In this document: one piece after another, positions 22,103-33,245 of the stretch | How the letters are laid out: each line of letters begins with the position of its first letter | Position numbering within the stretch: the first letter of the stretch is position 1 | NCBI RefSeq assembly: GCF_963675165.1 | Contig: NC_087390.1 | Span: 1,755,501 to 1,819,500, forward strand | Direction: 5' to 3' | Origin: Halichondria panicea | Taxonomy: Eukaryota; Porifera; Demospongiae; Suberitida; Halichondriidae | Length of the DNA stretch: 64,000 nucleotides | The notes under the pieces: model-generated | What the model saw: the letters and a program-made list of their open reading frames with translations, nothing else | What the model was told of the DNA's origin: nothing | Database searches by the model: none | Made by a program: the position numbers and the translations under genes

Positions 22103-23183
22103 CTTAAATTCCGTACAGTTTACGTATAATTAATTTTCATCATAATTATAGTTTATGTTTTTGTCGATCATTTTCATAAGTTAGTTAATTGCCTCATATG
22201 ATGCTTGTCAAACACAGCTATATGTACGGTATAATTACACTATCGTAGCCGTTTCAAATGTCCATTGAAAATCTGTTTGCAATAGCAAATGAAAGCACCG
22301 CAGGTGCTGATGCCTCGGTGGAGATGCCAAAGCTACATAACAAAGCTACTAATAGTTAATTTTATACACATGATGAACATGCAAACTCATGCAAAAGAGT
22401 GGGTAATGATCGACCATGATTATTGTTAATGATGCCAAAAGTTTAGGTCTAAAATTAACGGGTGCCATCAACAGAGCCTTGCAGCTCTCTTCTCACTCTT
22501 GCAGCTACCAATAGCTAGTGTTCTAGTGCAGAGCTAACTACTAAGTAGAGTAGCAGCATTCGGTAAACAAGTTTGGCTAGACTACGTGCTCTTCTGAAAA
22601 GGCTGCAATGGCATTTCAAGTTAGATATGAGCTCGAGAACGAAGCAGCATTATTTTGCAAATCCAAGAAAACATGACTAAAAGCCTATAATATTATAGAA
22701 ACTCTTACTTGCACTTCATTGATCCTTGAGCAGTCTACACACACAAACACACTACTGTATACCTCGCTTGCGCATGCGCACCGAGGCATATATAATAATG
22801 ATGATTAGGTGTATGAAACAAAAGTTGTTGGTACATGCATGAAAGCTCTCCACATCCATACAGTGAATGTACAGTCTAGTACAAACATGCAAATGGCAAA
22901 ATGAAATTGATTGTTTGATGATTTTTATAGATGGAATGTACGAAAACTGAAACCCACTCTCACTCTATTATAGCAACGTGACTCGTGACCATTTAGAGAA
23001 GTTGCTGATGTTCCAATATGAACCACTCATGCAGCATTTAGATACATGTATAATTGTACAAGTGTGTATGTTGACTACAAGAATAATAGTTTCACTCAGA
23101 AATGATAACTGTTGCCAATAGATTTTTCTCTGCTATGTACTGCTTAGACGGTATAATAGAATTCAGCCTAGTGTGTGTCTGTT
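22103..23183. other. Flanks between copies 5 and 6, with a MITE
   Basis: The 3' module of copy 5 (TTTTTGTCGATCATTTTC), a MITE at 22310-22790, and the 5' module of copy 6 (GTACGAAAACTGAAACCCAC at about 22938). The segment from about 22155 to 22290 is related to 55035-55200, after copy 14. No gene. Confidence 0.6.
22310..22790. mobile_element. ~480-bp element with ATGCCTCGGTG ends, copy a
   Basis: Ends in ATGCCTCGGTG and its inverse CACCGAGGCAT. The interior matches the element at 37802-38397: GATCGACCATG/GATCGACG words, GCAGCTCTCTTCTCACTCTTGC and TTGCGCATGCGC before the right end. No coding capacity. Superfamily unknown; the target duplication is not clear. Confidence 0.7.
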
Positions 23184-24720
23184 ATGAGACAAACTAACTC
23201 TACGAATGGAGGCAGCCCTCTGGTATCAATTAAGGAATAGCTGCAAGTGCAAGTACAGAGTGAGGTGGTTCTATTCCAAGGGAGCCTTTCTTGTTCTGGT
23301 CTGGATTATGCAGTCGACTATATGGCCTGTATTTCGGTGTTTCATGTTTTCCATCATCAATCTGATGTCAATTTTGTAATTCCAAAATGGTTTATTGCTA
23401 TCCCACTTGTGTCTGGTCTGTTGGGAGCTGTTTTCTCAGGATGGCTTGTCGACGCTAATTAAGCTGGGAAACTACAGAGTGATGAAATACAGTTTTGTAC
23501 TGTTATTATCCTTTGTTTGCTTTGTAGTAGTTCCTGGCATCACTCATTACGTGTATGTTGTGAGTGTCTTGTATATATTGCATTGGCGGGAGTCTGTTTC
23601 TAGTAGCTGTACATGTGATAGCATGCTTTGTTACTTCACTACAACTAGACCTGGATCAAATGCCTCATGCTTCATCTTCCAATATCACTAGTTTTATTGC
23701 CTGGTTTGTATTCAGTATCTATGCTGGTGTTTGGATCCCTTTTGTTGTCGATTTGCCCATTTGCCCATTATATCAGATGTTTTTTTAAAACACTCTCCCC
23801 TCCCTCCCTCTCCAAGATGAATAAAGAGTATGTAGCTGTGTTGGAATCCCTGGCCACAGTTAACCACGTCACTACTGGGCCGTATACATCATATATATAG
23901 TTGGGCAACCCAGTATGATGAACGACTGATACACAAAACATCTATGCTGGTGCTTGGTTTCCTTATGTTGTTGATTTACCCATTATATCTGATGCTTTGT
24001 ATATCAGTCATTCGTCATATTGGGTTGTCCAACTTTACTGCTTGCTGCCACCCGACTTAATTAATGTATGAGTATTATTCTTATTCTTGACTTCCTCCTT
24101 GCTAAAAAATGGCTGATAATTGAGCCAAAGTCACCTCAGTCTCTCAAGATACGGTGGACCATTCACAACAGAGCAAGTTGAAAATGTGAAGAATATCCTA
24201 CGTTTGTTACCCCCCCCCCCCTGCTTATCGCTATGGCTTCTTGGGTACTCACTTGCATCCAGTAACTTATGCTAATGTTTATCCTCCAGATTGGAATCGA
24301 AGTTTTTGTCCTTGTTCACATAATTATCACTATTACTGGTGTGGTATGGTTTAGACTGTCTTCTATTGTGCTTTACGTATACCCAGTGATACGTAACAAG
24401 CTAATTCGTTACAATCGTCAGTTTCAAGAGGTATACTCACAATCAATGTACGTTGTTTGCTAGTACCATAATAGAGTTAGTTTGTGCTCAAGCTCCATAC
24501 AACATGAGATGATTGTTTGGAGGGTGTATGGTGTTGGTATTAGCTCCTATTATTGGCCAGTTTTCTCCATCAATCACATTAGCGATTAGAGTAGGCATTA
24601 GTCAGTTTGGATTCATCCTGTACTGCCTCCTGGCTCGCTGTTACAAAAGGAGAGTTAGAGACGAGGACTACAATGCACACAGAGTGGTGGATGAGATCTA
24701 TGATCGATTTGTCAGAGCAC
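23184..24720 (+). pseudogene. POT/SLC15-like transporter, copy 6 (multiple indels and an inverted segment)
   Basis: The start MRQTNSTNGGSPLVS is followed by an AATTAA expansion (23228-23233) that shifts frame, then a second AATTAA at 23457-23462, an extra TATA near 23574 and TGTACATGT for TGT at 23608-23616. After ICP/LPI the sequence enters an unrelated ~110-bp stretch, then a 43-bp transporter segment in reverse (23900-23942), then resumes forward at an earlier point of the gene. A large deletion removes most of the central loop, a run of C lies at about 24211, and the tail (RRVRDEDYNAHRVV) survives. Confidence 0.85.
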
Positions 24721-26076
24721 CAACTAATTTTAGTTATATGTTATACATACGTTTATCGTTTTGTTGATCATGCGTATTCAGAACATCCTGCATGCATGTG
24801 AATTATAATTTTGATACATTATTTGTAAACAGTATTTGCACTCATAATATTTGTCAATGGACCTGCAATGAGCTTGTAAACATTGTTGGCATGTACAAAT
24901 ACTGAAGTACACATACTCTAATAGCGACAACCATTTGGAAATAATCTGTTTCACTAATTAGATCTATTATAGATTTATGTTGAATGATTATACCGTGGGT
25001 GTGGTTTGTTACGTTACGAGTAGGGGGGTAGTTGTATTGTGGAACCCCTTAAATAGAGGCACCTCTTTTAATCGGCACTCAACCAATTAAGTCCCAACGC
25101 AATTAAAACTTTAACCCCTCAAATTAGGACATCCTCGATAGACAGGTTCATGATAAAAAGTGTCCAAATTTAGAGATTTTACTGTACACATACTTTGTGA
25201 GAGTACAATGTATACCATCTAGCAGGGTAACCAGGTGAAGATAGCCTAGTAAAGAATTTTCCTGATCAGTAGTATCATGCAGCATGATCGTCAAGTTATT
25301 TCAATTGTAATGTTTGCCAAATATAAACCTGTTATACATCAGGTATATAATTATACTTATGATTTTTCTCTGGCCATTTACATTGTACCGTAGAGCAGGT
25401 AATTTTCGTGGGGAAAAATATTCGTTGTTTCGTGGTTTATCACTGGACCACAAATCTTTTAACCACGAATGAAGTGACCTTACCTACCTTTACCTGCAGT
25501 GCAAGCAGCAACCCGAAAATATAAACCATGAATGGCTAATTATTGCTGAACCACGAATATTTTGACCCCGAAAATTACCCGCTATATGGTATATGCACTA
25601 GTCAATACAGAAGGTATGTTTTGGCAAGGGAATTGTTTGTATACCATTTATTACCAAATTAATGAATAACCTTTTTCCATTAGTTACGCACACATTTTCA
25701 TTACATTCGCTTTGCTTGGCATGTACGAAACTCACTCCCTTCCTTACAGTTACACCTGTAGGAACACATGACTGTTTAAGTTCAGTTCCACTATACATTG
25801 ATTTTGTAGAAACAATGAAACTAAATTCTCACCCTGAGTTCATAATCATTATTTTGGGAGAAAGTTCAACTTTCACTATAATCATGTTGACAGATTATAC
25901 CAACCATGCACTCACAGTCTTTATAGATTTGTGCAGGTGTGTCTATGTGGGCACTGCATGTATAATTATATAATTTATGTTGGAATTGAACTTCAAGAAA
26001 CTTTTGCCAATAGATATCAGCATTTACCAAGTTACAGTGTTTAGCCACTGTCCCTACATACATGTGTGTGACTGTT
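24721..26076. other. Flanks between copies 6 and 7, with a MITE
   Basis: Closely related to 4328-5608: the 3' module, the GTGGAACCCCTTAAATAGAGG stretch near 25038, the ACGAAACTCACTC 5' module near 25723 and the same run-in to the next gene. The insertion at 25394-25583 is an addition. No gene. Confidence 0.6.
25394..25583. mobile_element. 190-bp MITE with GGTAATTTTCG ends
   Basis: The left end AGCAGGTAATTTTCG is the inverse of the right end CGAAAATTACCCGCT with one mismatch. The adjoining bases (TATTCGTGG-type and CCACGAATATT) extend the pairing. Absent from the related flank at 4.3-5.6 kb, which supports insertion. No coding capacity. Confidence 0.75.
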
Positions 26077-27633
26077 ATGAGACAAACTAACTCTACGAAC
26101 GGAGGCAGTCCTCCGGTATCAAGGAATGGCTGCAAGTGCAAGTACAGAGTGAGGTGGTTCTATTCCAAGGGAGCCTTTCTTGTTCTGGTCTGGGTTATGC
26201 TGTTGAATATAGCCTGTGTATCAGTGTTTCATGTATTTCATCAACGGCCTGATGTCCATTTTGTAATTTCTAAATGGCTACCTGCTATCCCAATTGTGTT
26301 TGGTTTGATGGGATGTATTTTCTCAGGATGGCTAGCCGACGCTAAGCTGGGGAACTACAGAGTGATGAAATACAGTTTTGTATTGTTGTTTCTCTTTTGT
26401 TTGCTTTCTAGTGTCGTCACCCTAGTTCCTGGCATTGCACATTACGTGTATGTTGTGAGTGTCTTGTATTGCATTGGTGGGAGTCTCTTTATAGTAGCTG
26501 TGGTAGCATGCTTTGTTACCTCACTACAACTAGGCCTGGATCAGATGCCTCATGCTTCATCTTCCAATATCAGTAGTTTTATTGCCTGGTTTGCATTCAG
26601 TATCTATGCTGGTGCTTGGATTCCAAATGTTTCCAATTTGCCCATTATAATGGGTTCTTTGTATAGTAGTGAATTATCGCACTGGGTTGTCCAACTTTAC
26701 AGTTTGCTGCCATATTTGTGTATGAGTGTTGTTCTTATTCTTGACTTTCTCCTAGCTAAAAAATGGCTGATAATTGAGCCAAAGTCACCTCAGTCCTTCG
26801 AAACCATCTACCGTGTTCTCAAGTTTGCTGCCAAGCACAAAGCTCCCCTCAATCGCAGTGCTCTCACGTACTGGGAGGAAGACATACCTTCAAGAATGGA
26901 CCTGGGAAAGTCGAGATATGGTGGACCATTCACTACAGAGCAAGTTGAAGATGTGAAGACTATCCTACGTTTGTTACCCCTTTGTTTAACACTATGGCTT
27001 CTTGGGTGCTCACTTGCAATTTTCCATCCACTAAATTATGGTAGTGTTTATCCTCCTGATTGGAAGCATTATGTTTCAAGGCTTTTGGCCTTGTTCACAT
27101 ATCAACATTTGTGGTGTGGTATGTTTTGGACTGTCTTTTTTGAGTTTGTGCTATACCCAGTGATAAGTAACAGGATTCCCAGCATCTTGAGAAGAATTGG
27201 TGTAATTTCTCTTTTCATCACGGTTGTAAGTATTATGTTTCTAATTCTAGAACTATTACAAAATAATTACGGTGATTTAGTTGCAATCCAGTATGTTACA
27301 ATCGTTATAAATTCAATTTCTCGGGGTTTGCTCGCAATACTACTCGCTACCACCATGCTAGAGTTAGTTTGTGCTCAAGCCCCATACAACATGAGAGGAT
27401 TGTTTGGAGGGTGTATGGTGTTGGTGTTGTTCTCATCTCTTATTTTTGGCTTCTATATTCCTTCAAACAACACATTAACAATGTATGGGATTAGAGTAGG
27501 CATCAGTCTGCTTGGATTCATCCTGTACTGCCTCCTGGCTCGCTGTTACAAGAGGAGAGTTAGAGACGAGGACTACAATGCACACAGAGTGGTGGAGGAG
27601 GTCTATGATCGATACTTGTCAGCTCAGCATTGA
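26077..27633 (+). CDS. POT/SLC15-like multi-pass transporter, copy 7 (intact)
   Basis: Intronless 518-codon gene starting at the MRQTNST Met conserved across the array; an in-frame ATG 15 bp upstream (26062) is possible. It has about 12 hydrophobic segments. Family marks: GWLADAKLGNYRV (residues ~84-96, matching the POT loop after helix 2), QLGLDQMPHASSSNISSF then WFAFSIYAG (~151-179, the PTR2 signature region), a charged cytoplasmic loop ending SRYGGPFTTEQVEDVKT (~279-295), and ELVCAQAPYNMRGLFGG (~429-445, matching the AQ-P motif of helix 10). POT proteins couple H+ to di/tripeptide, nitrate or related uptake. The ExxER motif of helix 1 is absent, so proton coupling or even transport is uncertain. 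The tail RRVRDEDYNAHRVVEEVYDR is strongly conserved. The protein is likely at the plasma or lysosomal membrane by family. Confidence 0.88.
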   Translation: MRQTNSTNGGSPPVSRNGCKCKYRVRWFYSKGAFLVLVWVMLLNIACVSVFHVFHQRPDVHFVISKWLPAIPIVFGLMGCIFSGWLADAKLGNYRVMKYSFVLLFLFCLLSSVVTLVPGIAHYVYVVSVLYCIGGSLFIVAVVACFVTSLQLGLDQMPHASSSNISSFIAWFAFSIYAGAWIPNVSNLPIIMGSLYSSELSHWVVQLYSLLPYLCMSVVLILDFLLAKKWLIIEPKSPQSFETIYRVLKFAAKHKAPLNRSALTYWEEDIPSRMDLGKSRYGGPFTTEQVEDVKTILRLLPLCLTLWLLGCSLAIFHPLNYGSVYPPDWKHYVSRLLALFTYQHLWCGMFWTVFFEFVLYPVISNRIPSILRRIGVISLFITVVSIMFLILELLQNNYGDLVAIQYVTIVINSISRGLLAILLATTMLELVCAQAPYNMRGLFGGCMVLVLFSSLIFGFYIPSNNTLTMYGIRVGISLLGFILYCLLARCYKRRVRDEDYNAHRVVEEVYDRYLSAQH

Positions 27634-28413
27634 GTTATGTACAGTATGGATACATTTTTTCATCATGTTTCTTTTTTTGTCGAACAGAACAATTGTTAGT
27701 AAGTTTGTATTTGTTTTGTGTTAACTATACTAACTATACTGTGTATGTATGTTGATTAATTTATTTGCACACAATCATAATGAGTTATATAATCATCATA
27801 ATTAGGTAGAGTGATTGGTGTGTGTCGGTTTGTGTGTGCGTATATGTGCATGTGTGTGTGGACACAGAATGAGCTGTTTGAGCGAACTAGACACTTTCGT
27901 GGACTATTTTAACTGCTAACGAGACAGTAGTTGAAAAGAAGGCTAGTTATAGTTGAACCTTATAGGTAATCTTTGAAGGCGACAAAAAAGTTAATTAAAA
28001 TTTCTAATCGACTAAACGTTGCTTTATACACAATCATATAATAAATTATTTTAATAAGGTTGTTACGGTAAAAAGTTATTGTATCTGTTTTTGCTGTGCG
28101 CATGCAATGAAGCTTAACGCAAAGGGTGAATGCATGCTCTATAAATTATTAGCATCTTGTTATTCAGTCATCTAATTAGTCAATAGAAATCTATCTTTCA
28201 AGTTTGAGCTTGCGTATGCAAGCTCTATATCTGTTCTATGACCAGACTGTTTTCTAAATGAATTCTGCTTTGCTTAGATTCATGCTTGTAAAATTATTTA
28301 TCCTTAATATTGCATGCATAATTATACAGTATAGACGTGTCATGTTCACTCCTATTTGCATGTATACAATAAGGCCAATCTGATACGCTATATATACCAC
28401 TTCTCTACTGCAG
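27634..28413 (+). repeat. 3' flank of copy 7 (paralogue of 15481-16317)
   Basis: Begins after the stop with the GTCGAACAGAACAATTG module and leads without interruption into a USP40-like exon, showing that the exon and the transporter flank were duplicated as one unit. Differences from the paralogue include ATAATTAT-type insertions. Confidence 0.75.
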
Positions 28414-28485
28414 GGCTCTGATCCTTGTATGCTGAGTGTAGACCAGAGGAAGAGCATTGGTGAGCTCAAGGAAGCCATTGCTAAG
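28414..28485 (+). pseudogene. Orphan USP40-like exon, copy D3 (donor lost)
   Basis: Same 72-bp exon as at 16318, reading GSDPCMLSVDQRKSIGELKE. The acceptor is intact but the final GAG has become AAG and the donor GT has become AT (CTAAGATAAG), so it cannot be spliced normally. It lies 780 bp beyond the intact transporter copy 7. Confidence 0.65.
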
Positions 28486-29005
28486 ATAAGTACACCAGAA
28501 CTATCGTGTGTGTGTTCTTTGCATGGCTACATGAATAATAATAGTTATATTTAGCAAGCTATATTATAGCTTGCTAAAATTACCATAGGACATCGATGTT
28601 TCTCTGTACTCATACTTTGTGACATACATTGTACCGTATACTGGGTATGACATATTGTATTTGGCAAATCAGGCAAAGGATGGCCAAGTTGAACTAGTAA
28701 TGCGTGATTAGTAATGTCGTCATGCAGCATGATCATCAAATTAATACTTCAATTGCCCCATAATTATATAAACGTAATACTTGCCAAATACACCCCTGAT
28801 ACGGTTGATTTATTCTCGATCTGCGGCTCGTTTACATGATGTTGTGTATGTACTAGACTGTACATTCACTGTTAGTATTATGGATTTGGTATAAGGATAA
28901 TTTATATCACGTTGTCAAGGTAACAACGGTGTAATATATTATTTTTATTACACGGTCGCGTAACCTTGAGGCATGATTTGGTAAGGGGTCGTCCTGCATT
29001 TTCAA
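28486..29005. other. D-exon flank joined to R1 end
   Basis: Parallel to the intron side of exon D1 up to about 28890, then a short piece of R1 (ATATCACGTTGTCAAGGTAAC, TTGAGGCATGATTTGGTAAG) that runs into the truncated transporter copy 8. No gene. Confidence 0.6.
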
Positions 29006-29562
29006 AGTTTCAAAGCTTCTGCCCTTGTTTACATATCATCATTACTGGTGTGGAATGGTTTGGACTGTCTTTTATGAGTTCGTACTATACCCAGTGATAC
29101 GTAACAAACTTCCCAGCATTATTAGAAGAATTGGAATAATTTTTCTCCTTATCACGGTTTTCAGTATTGTGTTTCTAATTCTGGAACTACTAAAAAGCAA
29201 ATACGGTGATTTAGTCAAAATCTTACAATCGTCTTTAATTCAACTTTTAGAGGATTGCTACAATCTTGCTTTTTAGCGCCATGATAGAATTAGTTTGTGC
29301 TCAAGCTCTATACAACATGAGAGGATTGTTTGGAGGGTGTATGGTGTTGGTGTTGTTATCATCTTTTACTATTGTCACAATTTCTCCATTGAACATTACC
29401 CTAACAATGTGTGCATGGGGTTGTAGTAGGCATCAGTCTGCTTGGATTCATCCTGTACTGCCCCTGGCTCGCTGGTACAAGAGGAGAGTTAGAGACGAGG
29501 ACTACAATGCACACAGAGTGGTGGAGGAGGTCTATGATCGATACTTGTCAGCTCAGCATTAA
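29006..29562 (+). pseudogene. POT/SLC15-like transporter, copy 8 (C-terminal third)
   Basis: Begins abruptly in the extracellular loop before helix 8 (SKLLPLFTYHHYWCGMVWTV) and runs to the normal end (DRYLSAQH, TAA). It contains a deletion around IKYVTIV and a frame change near 29255, and an extra CATG-type stretch near 29410 that alters IYGVRVG. It most resembles copy 12 (LLKSKYGDL; ISPLN). The 5' two thirds of the gene are replaced by R1-derived sequence. Confidence 0.85.
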
Positions 29563-30768
29563 TTATTCCATTATACGATTTTTTTTAGATTTATTATCTG
29601 TGTTTTTGTCGATCTTGCATGTTCAGAACATTAATATTTTCTGTGTTGGTTCAATAGCTGTTATGTCAACAGTGCTTGCACACCTAGTGTTTATACACGA
29701 GTTTGTCAATGCACATCTTATAAAGTTTGATTCCCTTTGGGCAACTACTCTACTAAGCTCAGTATTGACTTCCGATAACGTATATGTAGTTTTAGACGTA
29801 ACTATAATAACATTTAATCAACGTAACAATAATTGTTAATTCAATGTTTGCAAATTACCCTATATGCCATCATCACTCTTTTGTTTGACAAGGGGATGTT
29901 TTGTACCAGATGTACCAAATCAATGAATTTTTTCATTCACTATTGCAGTATAATTATAATTATGAAAGCAGTTTGTCAATGAACACTATTGTTTGAGCTT
30001 GGCATGTACGAAACTCACTCACAGTTATACATATGCATGACTGTTTAGTTAATCACTATAAATTGATTTAAAAATACTGAAACTAAACTCTTAACAGTTC
30101 ATAACCATTTGGGAGACAGTTAAACTTTCGTATACAATTGTCAATTAATATTGCATTTTCTTTTATGGCTATTATTAACCCTACAAACGTTAAATGAATA
30201 CAGTTTTCTTATATCTTCTTTGGACTGTGTTCTTGTCATAGCATTGTCGTCTGTATAGTTTCGTTTCATTGCTCTCTGTTAGTTGCTGTGGCTAGGTTTC
30301 CATTCATAATTATTATAGTCAGGCTTTCATTTTCGCAACACTCTGGTTGTGAGACATAAAAACTCCGAGGGATATATGCATGATGTAACTATTATTGACG
30401 GTACATTCATTGTTTTAACAACGGGAACTTTTACAATATGTACATACTGTATTATTTGCATATGCATATATTCCTCATCTTTGCTATGCAAACAGTTTGG
30501 ATTGTTTGATGCTTTTTGAGCTTGTATACATGGAATTTACGAAAACTGAAACTCCACTCTCATTTGTATGACTCATGACTATTATTTTAGGGAAAGTAGT
30601 TGTTGCTGATTATGTGAACCAGCATATTTTAGTACCAGCTTGTATCTGTGCAAGAATTAATAAGAAATACTGTAGGCAATAATATTGCTCTTAGGTATAG
30701 TACCTATAGTTACAGTATAGTGTTAGCAATCATCCCTACATGTGTGTCTATGTGTGTCTGTGTCCGTT
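29563..30768. other. Flanks between copies 8 and 9
   Basis: The 3' module (GATCTTGCATGTTCAGAACA) and sequence related to 35699-36120, then from about 30150 a block parallel to 33570-34145 (GGCTATTATTAACCCTACAA, TTTCCATTCATAATTA, CTCCGAGGGATAT) ending in the 5' module of copy 9. No gene. Confidence 0.6.
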
Positions 30769-32328
30769 ATGAGACAAACTAACTCTGCAAACGGAGACAG
30801 TCCTCTGGTATCAAGGAATGGCTGCAAGTGCAAATACAGACTGAGATGGTTCTATTCCAAGGGAGCCTTTCTTGTTCTGGTCTGGGTTATGCTGATGACT
30901 ATATCCTGTGTATCAATGTCTCATGTGTTTAATGAGTTCCATCAACATGTAAATTTTGTAATTTTGAAATGGCTACTTGCTATCCCAATTGTATTTGGTT
31001 TGTTTGGAGCTGTTTTCTCAGGATGGCTAGCCGACGCTAAGCTGGGGAACTACAGAGTGATGAAATACAGTTTTGTGCTATTATTCTTCCTTTGTTTGTT
31101 GTCTAGTACCTTCACCTTAGTTCCTGACATTGCACAGTACGTGTATGTTGTGAGTTTTTTGGTGTGCATAGGTGGGAGTCTCTTTATAATAGCTGTGGTA
31201 GCATGCGTTGTTACCTCACTACAATTAGGCCTGGATCAGATGCCTGATGCTTCATCTTCCAATATCACTAGTTTTATTGCCTGGTTTTTATTCAGTATCT
31301 ATGCTGGTGTTTGGATCCCTGATGCTTTCGATTGGCCCATTACCATGTTTAGTAGTCGATTACCACACTGGGTTACCCAACTTTACAGTTTGCTGCCACC
31401 TTTGTGTATGAGTGTTGTTCTTATTCTTGACTTTCTTCTAGCTAAGAAATGGCTGATAATTGAGCCAAAGTCACCTCAGTCCCTCAAAACCATATACCGT
31501 GTTCTCAAGTTTGCAGCTAAGCACACAGCTCCCCTCAATCGCAGTGCTCTCACATACTGGGAGGAAGATGTCCCTTCAAGAATGGACCTGGGAAAGTCGA
31601 GATACGGTGGACCATTCACTACAGAGCAAGTTGAAGATGTGAAGACCATCCTACGTTTGTTACCCCTCTGCCTAGCGCTATGGCTTCTTGGGTGCTCACA
31701 TGAAATATTCCATCCACGATCTTATGGTAATGTTTATCCTCCTGATTGGAATTGTTATGTTTCAAAGTTTTTGTCCTTGTTCACATATCACCATTACTGG
31801 TGTGGAATGGTTTGGACTGTCTTTTATGAGTTTTTGCTATACTCAGTGATACGTAACAGGCTTCCCAGCATCCTTAGAAGAATTGGGATAATTTCTCTCT
31901 TTATCACGGCTCTCAGTATTGTGTTTCTAATTCTGGAACTATTACAAAATAATGAGGGTGATTTAGTTGCAATCAAGTATGTTACAATCGTTTTAAATTC
32001 AATTTCTCAGGGTTTGCTCACAATGTTGCTTGCTAGTACCATGATGGAGTTAGTTTGTGCTCAAGCTCCATACAACATGAGAGGATTGTTTGGAGGGTGT
32101 ATGGTGTTGGTGGTGTTATCAGCTCTTCTTATTGGCAGTTATATTCCTTCACATAACGCTAACACATTAACAATATTATATGGGGTTAGAGTAGGCATCA
32201 GTCTGCTTGGATTCATCTTGTACTGCCTCCTGGCTCGCTGGTACAAGAGGAGAGTTAGAGACGAGTACTACAATGTACACGGAGTGGTGGAGGAAGTCTA
32301 TGATCGATACTTGTCAGCTCAGCATTGA
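30769..32328 (+). CDS. POT/SLC15-like multi-pass transporter, copy 9 (intact)
   Basis: Intronless, 519 codons from the conserved MRQ start; nine in-frame codons upstream begin with another ATG at 30742. Same architecture and motifs as copy 7: GWLADAKLGNYRV, QLGLDQMPDASSSNITSF, YGGPFTTEQVEDVKTILR and CAQAPYNMRGLFGG, with no ExxER. It differs at D-E positions of the tail (RRVRDEYYNVHGVV), in the loop FHPRSYGNVYPPDWN, and in an extra NA in SHNANTLTILYG near the last helix. Coding sequence is uninterrupted while neighbours are broken, which argues for selection. Substrate unknown. Its 5' flank is nearly the same as that of copy 10, its 3' flank the same as the orphan at 14661-15480. Confidence 0.88.
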   Translation: MRQTNSANGDSPLVSRNGCKCKYRLRWFYSKGAFLVLVWVMLMTISCVSMSHVFNEFHQHVNFVILKWLLAIPIVFGLFGAVFSGWLADAKLGNYRVMKYSFVLLFFLCLLSSTFTLVPDIAQYVYVVSFLVCIGGSLFIIAVVACVVTSLQLGLDQMPDASSSNITSFIAWFLFSIYAGVWIPDAFDWPITMFSSRLPHWVTQLYSLLPPLCMSVVLILDFLLAKKWLIIEPKSPQSLKTIYRVLKFAAKHTAPLNRSALTYWEEDVPSRMDLGKSRYGGPFTTEQVEDVKTILRLLPLCLALWLLGCSHEIFHPRSYGNVYPPDWNCYVSKFLSLFTYHHYWCGMVWTVFYEFLLYSVIRNRLPSILRRIGIISLFITALSIVFLILELLQNNEGDLVAIKYVTIVLNSISQGLLTMLLASTMMELVCAQAPYNMRGLFGGCMVLVVLSALLIGSYIPSHNANTLTILYGVRVGISLLGFILYCLLARWYKRRVRDEYYNVHGVVEEVYDRYLSAQH

Positions 32329-33245
32329 TTGACTACATTTATTCCGTTATACGATTTTTTGCGATATCATTGTTATTATCTTTATTTTTGTTGATCTTGC
32401 ATGTTCAGAACACTGTGTATTGGTTATAGACGTAACAATAACTGTTATTTCAACAGTCCTTACACACCTATAGTATTTATACATTCAGTTTGTCTATGCA
32501 CACCTGTACAGTTTGGGCTTGTATTAATGTGGCATGTATTTAAATCAATAATAGCAACAAAATTACATGACCATTAAAGATTTAGTGGAAAGTCGTTGGA
32601 GATCCTGCAGGCATTGCTCATTACGTGTATGTTGTGAGAGTATTCGTACATCATATGGGTGTGGTTTTTTTACGTTACATGCAGTGGGGTAGTTGTGTAT
32701 CTGTTTGTCCGCATATTCAATTCTGCATGAGTCTGCTCACCTGGATACCATATAGCGTGCGTTTACAGAATGTTAACACATTAGTTTTTAAAGTTCATAA
32801 AAGTGACAAAAGCTAAGAAATTTACTTTTTAATTGGCTACTATTATAAAGCGGTAGCTAGATAGTGTGCAGCTTTGATTCGAGGCACTTTACTACACATA
32901 CGCTATTACCCCACATGGATACCTATTTTGTTATCATGGGAAGAGACTCCAGGCTTATAATTATGCTGGCTCTATATTAATTGGATAAGATCCTCACCAA
33001 CTCTATGGCCAAGACAACGACAGCCTTGGAGCATCCTGGTCTCCTCTGGAGCGCGTGGCCCACAAGTTTCACATGTGTGATGTCTGGATTACTATTCAAA
33101 CCATCTTTGAGCCCAAAGTGCACCCTATAACCCTCCTAAAGATGATACTGTGAACCTCACTCCAGTTCCACTTCATGTTACCTTGGTGTCTTAATGTAAC
33201 AATCCAGGCCTCTTCAATTGCTGGCTCTTCTGTGATCTAGTCCGG
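32329..33245 (+). repeat. 3' flank of copy 9 (paralogue of 14661-15480)
   Basis: Contains the GTTGATCTTGCATGTTCAGA module, then a conserved segment (GGGTGTGGTTTTTTTACG, CCCACATGGATACC, CCTGGTCTCCTCTG). Against the orphan paralogue it carries AATT within TTATAATTATG at about 32957 and lacks the CTAGCT and TGCATG expansions. Nothing coding can be shown. Confidence 0.7.
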
